Origin: Pseudomonadota bacterium
GTDB taxonomy: Bacteria; Pseudomonadota; Alphaproteobacteria; Rhizobiales; Rhizobiaceae
DNA: 27,931 bases
Reading direction: 5' to 3'
NCBI GenBank assembly: GCA_023399635.1
Contig: JAEWOP010000045.1
Location: forward strand, 1-27,931
The notes under the pieces were generated by a model, which did not search any database, was not told the DNA's origin, and saw only the letters and a list, made by a program, of their open reading frames with translations. A program made the translations under genes and the position numbers. This document shows positions 22,329-27,931 of the stretch, piece by piece; position 1 is the stretch's first letter, and every line of letters starts with the position of its first letter.

Positions 22329-23102
22329 TCAGTTGTTGAACTGCTCGGCAAGGATTCGGTCGGACCATGAATGATCGCGATCGGAGAGGATGCGGGCGGT
22401 CATGTCCTCCGACTGCGCGATCTGCACGTGCAGCACCGACTTTACCTCGGTATTGTCGGCGACGGCATTTGCTGGCCTCTTTTCAGCCTCCAGGATCTCA
22501 ATGTCCACGCGGACGCGGTTCGGCAGGAGAGCGCCGCGCCAGCGGCGGGGTCGAAACGCGCTTACCGGTGTCATCGCAAGAAGAGGTGCCTCAAGCGGGA
22601 GGATTGGTCCGTGGGCGGACAAGTTATAGGCGGTTGAGCCGGCAGGCGTGGCGATCATCAACCCATCGCAGATCAGCTCCTCGAGCTGGACACGTCCATC
22701 GATCTCCACTCTCAGTTTCGCGGCCTGATATGACTGTCGAAACAGGTAAACCTCGTTGATGGCAAGGGCAATCGAGCTGCTCCCATCGGCATTGGTCGTC
22801 TTCATCTGAAGAGGATGCAGCACATTTTCCAACGCCGCATCGATCCGCTCGGGAAGCCGATCTGTCCGGTAGTCGTTCATCAGGAAGCCGACAGACCCAC
22901 AATTCATACCGTAGACGGCTTTGCCGGAGCTCATCGTCTCATGCAGCGTCTGCAGCATGAAGCCGTCCCCGCCGAGCGCGACGATTACGTCTGCCTGCTC
23001 CGCCGCCACATTGCCGTAGAGGCGGATCAGCTCATCTCGCGCGGCGAGCGCCTCCGGAGCGGAGGACGCGCAAAACGATAATGACTTGGGTAGGCTCGAC
23101 AT
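22329..23102 (-). CDS. nadK: NAD kinase
   Basis: A 257-residue protein with the NAD kinase signatures: 'VIVALGGDGFMLQTLHETM' (GGDG motif with catalytic Asp), 'YGMNCGSVGFLMNDY', 'LAINEVYLFRQSYQAAKLRVEIDG', and 'ELICDGLMIATPAGSTAYNLSAHGPILPLEAPLLAMTPVSAFRPRRWRGALLP'. It phosphorylates NAD to NADP and is the only route to NADP in most bacteria. The ATG at 23102 is chosen because GAGG lies 6 bases upstream and the family N-terminus fits; an in-frame ATG at 23114 would add four residues. It is convergent with prfB, and tRNA-Thr lies upstream on the other strand. Confidence 0.95.
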   Translation of the reverse strand: MSSLPKSLSFCASSAPEALAARDELIRLYGNVAAEQADVIVALGGDGFMLQTLHETMSSGKAVYGMNCGSVGFLMNDYRTDRLPERIDAALENVLHPLQMKTTNADGSSSIALAINEVYLFRQSYQAAKLRVEIDGRVQLEELICDGLMIATPAGSTAYNLSAHGPILPLEAPLLAMTPVSAFRPRRWRGALLPNRVRVDIEILEAEKRPANAVADNTEVKSVLHVQIAQSEDMTARILSDRDHSWSDRILAEQFNN

Positions 23103-23274
23103 GGCATGCCTCATTGAAATGGGCCTTACCTAGACAAGAAAGTCATTTCGGGACAAGGGCTTTGCGGCGCGGATCGGCAGCTGCCGCTGTCAAATCCTTA
23201 ACGCTTCTGACAGATGAGGAGGCGATTTCCTCTTTACAGAGGATCAGAATCTGCTAACTCAGCATCACCAAATT

Positions 23275-23350
<76 letters not shown>

Positions 23351-23912
23351 TTTTCCTTCATCTAAGCGCCTTTCTTGCCTGGTTCGGCATGCCAGGCTGC
23401 CCGATGGCGACTCCATTGCGCCTTGGCCTGTCCCGCGCGAAATGGTGCCCTTACCTCCTGCTTGCCCGGTAAGGCCGCCAAACGGCCTCCCGTATTTTCT
23501 TTACAACCCCCCAGCTTGCAGCGGTGCGCCGGATCTTCGCCTTGGGTGGTCGGTCCGAGTGCGCAATGCGCAGCAGTGACGCTGCTCTGGAGTTCGTGTC
23601 CATGCCGCGCCTGTACTTGCTCGGTTGGCACGTCACCTCGCCGGCGATATGTGCAAAACGTTGCACTGCGCACAAGTTTTAGTTGCGATATAAAGATAAT
23701 ACAAACATTGATTGTTTTTCTTGGATTCGAGGGGCGTGGGCGCGTTGTGACCGCACTCGAGCTCGCCTGTTTCCGAAGAAGCTGAGTCGGAAGGCCAGGA
23801 ACACAGTGGTTCCGGCGTCTTGAGCCAATGAAAGTCGAGTCCTGTCAACAAGGCATTCGTGGGGCATGGGTAAGACCTGGCCAGTGGATGACAAGACCTG
23901 AAGGAGATTACG
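23351..23912. other. Gene-free stretch beside tRNA-Thr, partly AT-rich
   Basis: About 560 bases with no ORF I can support; the frames present give Cys/Arg/Pro-rich translations with no family pattern. Two hairpins follow the tRNA: GCCTGG/CCAGGC around 23378-23398 and AGGCCG/CGGCCT at 23472-23488. Neither has a good T-run. Around 23676-23730 base composition drops sharply in GC compared with the rest of the window, which suggests either the promoter of the ORF at 23913 or foreign DNA at the tRNA gene. An inverted repeat is at 23651-23666. I found no second copy of the tRNA 3' end to mark an attachment site. Confidence 0.5.
23651..23666. promoter_or_regulatory. Inverted repeat GTGCAA-N4-TTGCAC
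   Basis: GTGCAA (23651-23656) and TTGCAC (23661-23666) are perfect inverted 6-bp arms around AACG, about 250 bases before the ORF at 23913 and at the edge of the AT-rich patch. It looks like a dimer-binding operator. The half sites resemble the ATGTGCA/TGCACAT arms of LuxR/TraR-type boxes, but the centre is two bases longer. Confidence 0.3.
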
Positions 23913-24476
23913 ATGGGCGGTAATTTGACAGTTGAGCAATGGGCCGACTGGGCACGAGAAGAAACCCGACAGCTCTTGCCGAATGGATCGAGCAATGTCG
24001 CAACGGCCGCGCTCCGCACGGCCAACCGGCGCTTCTCTTTCGAAATGCTTGCGCTAGTGCGCAACACGGAAATTCGGTACAACACAGCTCTCGAGCGTTA
24101 TCTCAAGACGGCAAAGGTCGCTATCGGCGGCAAGAGCGGCAATTGCTTTGAGATGTCGGCGGTGGCTCTGGCACTGTTGTACATGAAGGGCGTCTATCCC
24201 CTTCGGGCTTTTTGCTTTCCAATCGACAAGGGCGATCACTGTTTTGTCGTCATCGGAACCGGATCGACCGAGGCCGTCTGCGATCCTTGGGCGAACAGCG
24301 CCTATCCTTCACACCAGTTCCCAGCCAGGATGAATGAGCTTTATGCCAATAGGCCGCCCAATCTAAGCGATCTGGTCATGCTTTGCCATGTGGACGAGCC
24401 GGGGTCCCCAGAGAACTACGAGCGCATAACTCGCGACCAAGTCGCGCCGGACTCCATGGACATCTCGATTGATTGA
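23913..24476 (+). CDS. Unassigned protein with transglutaminase-like Cys-His-Asp pattern
   Basis: A 187-residue protein with a strong ribosome binding site (AAGGAG at 23901-23906). No signal peptide or membrane helix is visible. The central part reads 'GGKSGNCFEMSAVALALLYMKGVYPLRAFCF', then 'KGDHCFVVIGTG' and 'AVCDPWANSAYPS'. This spacing gives Cys78, His109 and Asp124, the order of a papain/transglutaminase-type catalytic triad, with the Cys at the start of a helix and the DPW motif seen in such domains. Similar G-N-C-x-E-x-(A/S)-x-x-(A/F) arrangements occur in secreted or effector-like proteins, but I cannot assign a family. It stands alone beside tRNA-Thr and next to the broken cysQ. The function is not known; protease, deamidase or transglutaminase are possible. 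Confidence 0.7.
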   Translation: MGGNLTVEQWADWAREETRQLLPNGSSNVATAALRTANRRFSFEMLALVRNTEIRYNTALERYLKTAKVAIGGKSGNCFEMSAVALALLYMKGVYPLRAFCFPIDKGDHCFVVIGTGSTEAVCDPWANSAYPSHQFPARMNELYANRPPNLSDLVMLCHVDEPGSPENYERITRDQVAPDSMDISID

Positions 24477-24588
24477 CCGCCGCACTGAAACACGCCCGTG
24501 CGGAAGTCTTGGCCAAGGCCTCTCCTGGCCGGCATTGTCGGTATAACTGCCGCTTCGATCGCCCGAAAACCGTAGCTCTGGCGGCTGC

Positions 24589-25377
24589 TCAAGCACCGGT
24601 TGCAAGAAAATCGGGATTGGCGAAGTCCGCGTGATCGGCAGCGCCAGTCTTACCGTAGACGAGAGGCCGGCCGTCAAGGGTTCGGGTGCAGCCGCCGGCG
24701 GCACGCAGTACGGCGTCGCCGGCGGCGGTATCCCATTCCATGGTCCGTCCGAACCGCGGATAGATGTCGGCTGAGCCTTCCGCGACGAGACAGAACTTCA
24801 GCGACGAGCCAAGCCTCCGGACGTCTTCGATCCCGCGCTGCTTCAGATAGTCCACCGTCTGTTCCGATTCGTGCGAACGGCTGGAAAGGGCGACGGGGCT
24901 TGCAGGCGCTTGCCGAACGACGATCGGTGCCCGCTCCTGGATCTCGCAATCCGGACCAATGCGGAGCCGCCAGGCGCCGTCTCGGCTTCCGGCATAGGCA
25001 ACAGCCAGAGCAGGAGCGTAAACAAAGCCCATCGTCGGCTTTCCAGTTTAGATCAGGGGGATGTTGACGGTGAATTCAGGTCGCTGCGCAATGAATTCCC
25101 TCGTTCCGTCAAGGGGATCGACGAGGATGAAGACGGAGCCGATTTGCCGTATCGTGCCTTGTGCAACTTCCTCTTCGGCAATCACCGGAATGTCGGGCGC
25201 ATCTTGCCTCAGCCGGTGGAGAATCATCTGCTCGGCGCGTTCGTCTGCTTCCGTTACCGGCGTCTGATCCGCCTTGACCTTCACGGCAGGCTGGTGCTGG
25301 TAAAGGTCAAGCACAACACGCCCGGCCGAAAGAGCTGCGGATTGAAACGTCTCCAGCAGCCGCTTCGCGTCTCTCAT
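24589..25377 (-). pseudogene. cysQ: 3'(2'),5'-bisphosphate nucleotidase CysQ, interrupted by an in-frame TAA
   Basis: The same minus-strand frame gives a CysQ/inositol-monophosphatase protein in two pieces. Residues 1-109 run from MRDAKRLLETFQSAALSAGRVV through the metal motifs 'TPVTEADERAEQMI', 'IPVIAEEEVA' and 'FILVDPLDGTREFIAQRPEFTVNIPLI'. A TAA at codon 110 (25048-25050) follows, and then 'TGKPTMGFVYAPALAVAYAG' to 'GRTMEWDTAAGDAVLRAAGGC'. No bases are gained or lost, so a single substitution (for instance GAA to TAA) explains the break. Intact CysQ hydrolyses 3'-phosphoadenosine 5'-phosphate from sulfate assimilation. Both halves are needed for the metal and substrate site. An ATG at 25032 could allow re-initiation. 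It lies 14 bases behind rlmB. Confidence 0.85.
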
Positions 25378-25391
25378 TTGCTCCGCTCCAC

Positions 25392-26282
25392 TTACGCCGC
25401 GGGGCCTATAGACTGGGTCAGGTGTGATCGCGCTGCATAAAGTGCCACTGCGGCAGCGTTCGACACATTCAGCGACTTGATTGCACCCGGCATGTCGAGA
25501 CGTGCAAGGGAAGTCACTGTGTCTCGCGTCTTCTGCCGCAGTCCCTTGCCTTCGGAACCCAGTACCAGCGCGATCTTGTTGCCCTTGAATGTCCCTTCAA
25601 GCGGGGCGGGACCTTCAGAATCGAGCCCGATCGTCTGGAAACCCAGTGCGTGCAACTCTTCCAGTGCGTTCGCCAGATTGGTGATCTGGATATAGGGTAT
25701 AAGCTCAAGAGCTCCCGAGGCGGATTTCGCCAGCACGCCTGACTCGGTTGGGCTGTGTCTCTGGGTGGTGACAAGCGCGCCGGCGCCAAATGCAACGGCG
25801 GAGCGCATGATGGCGCCGACATTGTGCGGATCGGTCACCTGATCGAGAACAAGAAGCAGGGTACTTTCCTTCAGCGCCTCCAGCCGCCTCGCCGGAAGCG
25901 GATGGGTTTCAAGCATCACGCCTTGATGAATGGCGTCTGGACCCAGGATCTTGTCGATATCCTGCGGAGACACGAACTCAACAGGGTAGGGAAGGCTATG
26001 GGCCTCAGGGAGCTCCAGCCGCGCAAACGCGTTTTGCGTTACCGACAACCGGACGATCTTCCGTTCGCGATTGTCGAGCGCGGCGCGGACCGTGTGCAGA
26101 CCGTAGAGATAAACCTGATCAGGCTGCAACTGAGGTGCCTTCCAACCGGCAGCCTTGTCACGCCTGCGCGGAGCAGGTGTTGGAATTTCGCCCCGTTCTC
26201 GCTTGGCATCGCGCACCGCGCGGCGAAGAGTTGCGTAATGGCTGTCGCGGCCGGACTTGTCGTTATTGTCGTTCTTGCTCAT
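25392..26282 (-). CDS. rlmB: 23S rRNA (guanosine-2'-O-)-methyltransferase RlmB-type (SpoU family)
   Basis: A 296-residue protein. A basic N-terminal extension of about 55 residues is followed by the substrate-binding domain ('YLYGLHTVRAALDNRERKIVRLSVTQNA') and the SPOUT knot domain with 'LLVLDQVTDPHNVGAIMRSAVAFGAGALV' (motif 1, N and R conserved), 'IALVLGSEGKGLRQKTRDTV' (motif 2) and 'IPGAIKSLNVSNAAAVALY'-like motif 3 (read as MPGAIKSLNVSNAAAVALY). The family methylates a guanosine of the 23S rRNA peptidyl-transferase region. It is divergent from the tRNA-Tyr/tRNA-Gly promoter and is followed closely by cysQ on the same strand. Confidence 0.93.
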   Translation of the reverse strand: MSKNDNNDKSGRDSHYATLRRAVRDAKRERGEIPTPAPRRRDKAAGWKAPQLQPDQVYLYGLHTVRAALDNRERKIVRLSVTQNAFARLELPEAHSLPYPVEFVSPQDIDKILGPDAIHQGVMLETHPLPARRLEALKESTLLLVLDQVTDPHNVGAIMRSAVAFGAGALVTTQRHSPTESGVLAKSASGALELIPYIQITNLANALEELHALGFQTIGLDSEGPAPLEGTFKGNKIALVLGSEGKGLRQKTRDTVTSLARLDMPGAIKSLNVSNAAAVALYAARSHLTQSIGPAA

Positions 26283-26382
26283 GCGGCCTTATAGCTGCGC
26301 GAAGCACTGGAGCCTAGTCACGTCGCTTCCAAGAGCGGATCTTTGCAGGTGGATTTTTCGGATATTTCGTCCGATCTTCGTG

Positions 26383-26411
26383 TTGACAGACGGTCAAGGG
26401 GCGGTCATATA
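26383..26411 (+). promoter_or_regulatory. Promoter of the tRNA-Tyr/tRNA-Gly unit
   Basis: TTGACA (26383-26388), a 17-base spacer and CATATA (26406-26411) make a near-consensus housekeeping promoter. It lies 67 bases upstream of tRNA-Tyr and is the best promoter match I found in the window. Confidence 0.75.
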
Positions 26412-26478
26412 CGCGGCGCAGATCGGGAGCCGAGGCTTTCAATCTCAAGAACTTGGTCTCGATCTCGACGGATAAACT

Positions 26479-26563
26479 GGAGGGATGCCCGAGTGGTTAA
26501 AGGGGACGGACTGTAAATCCGTTGGCTCAGCCTACGTTGGTTCAAATCCAACTCCCTCCACCA
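26479..26563 (+). tRNA. tRNA-Tyr (anticodon GTA)
   Basis: An 85-base class II tRNA with a long variable arm and encoded CCA. The acceptor stem is GGAGGGA/TCCCTCC, the anticodon stem is ACGGA/TCCGT with loop CTGTAAA (GTA at 26513-26515), and the T arm contains GTTCAAATC. It decodes UAU/UAC. tRNA-Gly starts 24 bases later. Confidence 0.97.
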
Positions 26564-26587
26564 TTCCGTCAAAGGATCGACCAGCCC

Positions 26588-26661
26588 GCGGGTATAGCTC
26601 AATGGTAGAGCAGCAGCCTTCCAAGCTGAATACACGGGTTCGATTCCCGTTACCCGCTCCA
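26588..26661 (+). tRNA. tRNA-Gly (anticodon TCC)
   Basis: A 74-base tRNA with encoded CCA. The acceptor stem is GCGGGTA/TACCCGC, the anticodon loop is CTTCCAA (TCC at 26620-26622), and the T arm contains GTTCGATTC. It decodes GGA/GGG. It probably shares the transcript of tRNA-Tyr. Confidence 0.96.
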
Positions 26662-26691
26662 ATCTTCATCAAGAAAAAATCCTTCTGTCTT

Positions 26692-26708
26692 GCCGTCATT
26701 CTGACGGT
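26692..26708 (+). terminator. Weak terminator-like hairpin behind tRNA-Gly
   Basis: CCGTCA (26693-26698) and TGACGG (26702-26707) form a 6-bp stem with a 3-base loop, extended by a G-T pair. It is followed only by TCTGATT, so it would be a weak terminator between tRNA-Gly and the modA-like gene. Confidence 0.35.
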
Positions 26709-26761
26709 CTGATTGCGTCAGGCGTTGGTGTGACTAGAGTGGCAGGGCGCTTTTGGTCAAC

Positions 26762-27586
26762 ATGCGTACGATCTGTCAGCAAGCATGGGATTCTCGTATG
26801 CGTTGGGTTTCCTCGAGAGAGATGGCAGTAGCCGCCGTCGCGTCCACTCTTCTCTTGTTCTCGTGGACCGCCGTTTTTGCGCAGCAGCCGGTAACAATCT
26901 TTGCCGCGGCGAGTTTGAAGAATGCTCTGGATGCCTCAAGTGCCGCCTGGTCCAAGCAGAGCGGCGTTCCTACCGCCATTTCCTATGCCGGGAGCTCAGC
27001 GCTTGCAAAGCAGATCGAGGCTGGCGCGCCGGCAGATATCTTCATTTCCGCCGATCCCGATTGGATGAACTACCTGGCGGAGCGGGATCTCGTCGATCCA
27101 GAAAGCCGTTTCGACTTGCTTGGGAACCGGCTGGTCCTCATTGGACCGGCTGGGTCGCCTGCTGTGGACATCACCCCGGACATCGATCTGGCTCGAATGC
27201 TCGGCGAAAGCAGGCTCGCCATGGCCGCCCCCGATTCGGTTCCGGCGGGCAAATACGGCAAGGCAGCGCTTGAGAGCCTCGGTCTCTGGGGCTCAGTCAA
27301 GGGCAAGGTCGCTGGCGCGGAAAACGTTCGGGCTGCACTGCAATATGTGGCGCGGGGGGAGGCTGCCCTTGGTGTCGTCTACGAGACCGATGCACGAGCC
27401 GATCAAGGTGTTTCGGTGGTCAGCATACTTCCTCAGGAGAGCCATCCACCGATCATCTACCCTGTCGCGCTCCTCAAGACATCGGCCAACGCAGCAGCAA
27501 TCGATTATCTGACCTTCCTCAGATCGCGCGACGCCCGGGCGTATTTCGAGGCGGAGGGGTTTCAGGTGTTGAGCACAGGCGATTAA
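26762..27586 (+). CDS. modA: Molybdate ABC transporter substrate-binding protein
   Basis: A 274-residue protein with a signal peptide whose hydrophobic core is AVAAVASTLLLFSWTAVFA. The mature part has the ModA pattern: 'VTIFAAASLKNALDASSAAW', 'ISYAGSSALAKQIEAGAPADIFISADPDWMNYLAERDLV', 'RLVLIGPAGSP', 'VPAGKYGKAALESLGLW', 'NVRAALQYVARGEAALGVVYETDAR' and 'YPVALLKTS'. ModA captures molybdate or tungstate in the periplasm and delivers it to ModBC. The start is uncertain: ATG at 26762, ATG at 26798 (giving a more usual signal peptide), or TTG at 26753. No modB or modC follows, so it would have to work with a permease encoded elsewhere. Confidence 0.9.
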   Translation: MRTICQQAWDSRMRWVSSREMAVAAVASTLLLFSWTAVFAQQPVTIFAAASLKNALDASSAAWSKQSGVPTAISYAGSSALAKQIEAGAPADIFISADPDWMNYLAERDLVDPESRFDLLGNRLVLIGPAGSPAVDITPDIDLARMLGESRLAMAAPDSVPAGKYGKAALESLGLWGSVKGKVAGAENVRAALQYVARGEAALGVVYETDARADQGVSVVSILPQESHPPIIYPVALLKTSANAAAIDYLTFLRSRDARAYFEAEGFQVLSTGD

Positions 27587-27722
27587 CGGTCGGCGACGAC
27601 TTACTTCACTGAAGGCTGCGCCTTGCGAAGCAGACAAGCATCCTCGGTTATGGCTGCCGCAGCTATGGCGGCTGGCGTTCTAGGGGTGCAGCTCCAGCGG
27701 CAGGGGCGGCGCACAATTATGT

Positions 27723-27751
27723 CTTGCGCATTGTAAGCGAAAGCCTTAAAC
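27723..27751 (+). promoter_or_regulatory. Weak candidate promoter for tuf
   Basis: CTTGCG (27723-27728), a 17-base spacer and TTAAAC (27746-27751) lie about 55 bases before the tuf ATG, in the 219-base gap after modA. The match is loose; a strong promoter is expected for tuf, and it may lie further upstream. Confidence 0.3.
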
Positions 27752-27805
27752 GGCCACACCAAACCCGCGCGCCGGGTCCACATCCATATCCACAGGAAGC
27801 ATTCA

Positions 27806-27931
27806 ATGGCAAAGAGCAAGTTTGAGCGCAACAAGCCTCACGTCAACATCGGGACGATTGGTCACGTTGACCACGGCAAGACGTCGCTGACGGCGGCGAT
27901 CACGAAGTTTTTCGGCGAGTTCAAGGCGTAT
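27806..27931 (+). CDS. tuf: Elongation factor Tu, N-terminal part
   Basis: The first 42 codons are in the window: MAKSKFERNKPHVNIGTIGH, then VDHGKTSLTAAITKFFGEFKAY, with the complete G1 (P-loop) motif GHVDHGKT. AGGAAG about 8 bases before the ATG is the ribosome binding site. EF-Tu delivers aminoacyl-tRNA to the ribosome. The rest lies beyond the right edge. tRNA genes upstream of tuf are an old arrangement, here separated from it by modA. Confidence 0.97.
   Translation, partial: MAKSKFERNKPHVNIGTIGHVDHGKTSLTAAITKFFGEFKAY

Noticed and set aside
23375..23785. Plus-strand ORF of 136 codons downstream of tRNA-Thr, and minus-strand ORFs in the same place
   Set aside because: Translations are Cys/Arg/Pro-rich with no family pattern and no ribosome binding site; treated as non-coding.

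Overview
The window looks like the core chromosome of a Rhizobiaceae-type alphaproteobacterium (Rhizobium, Agrobacterium or Sinorhizobium relatives). The reasons are the gatCA/gatB asparaginyl/glutaminyl amidotransferase, an RNase E with a long acidic insertion in its S1 domain, the NDUFA12 and DUF2155 families, a CtrA-type TTAA-N7-TTAAC box, and high-GC coding sequence throughout. Most genes are housekeeping genes. I see no CRISPR array, insertion sequence, prophage or complete multi-gene accessory system.

Layout. 1-2260: the 5' end of an AEC-family transporter gene (minus) diverges from a TetR-type regulator. Next comes a translationally coupled pair of small membrane-protein genes behind a CtrA box, then ruvX (minus), whose 3' end overlaps the second small gene. 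2370-8560: a UPF0173 metallohydrolase, then gatC-gatA, a GNAT acetyltransferase, a DUF1294 membrane protein (minus), gatB and two further GNAT genes. 8660-13580: NDUFA12 and DUF2155 genes (plus) converge on the minus-strand run aroQ-accB-accC-aat (3-dehydroquinate dehydratase, acetyl-CoA carboxylase subunits, leucyl/phenylalanyl-tRNA-protein transferase). A DsbA-like thiol oxidoreductase gene lies upstream of that run. 13577-17057: rne (minus) with a bidirectional terminator behind it and a roughly 600-base gene-free, structured leader region in front. 17058-22265: amiC-type amidase, class A penicillin-binding protein 1A, and prfB with its programmed +1 frameshift and a strong terminator. 22329-27931: NAD kinase (minus), tRNA-Thr(TGT), a lower-GC patch with an unassigned transglutaminase-like ORF, a cysQ gene broken by an in-frame stop, rlmB, a promoter driving tRNA-Tyr(GTA) and tRNA-Gly(TCC), a lone modA, and the start of tuf.

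How the genes relate. Translation and RNA metabolism dominate: gatCAB makes Gln-/Asn-tRNA, prfB terminates at UGA/UAA, rlmB modifies 23S rRNA, rne degrades and processes RNA, aat tags N-degron proteins, and three tRNA genes sit near tuf. Envelope growth is represented by the amidase and PBP1A. The parts that depart from housekeeping are the DNA beside tRNA-Thr (about 23350-24580), the nonsense-interrupted cysQ, the lone modA between the tRNA genes and tuf, and the hairpins in the rne leader that appear able to compete with each other.
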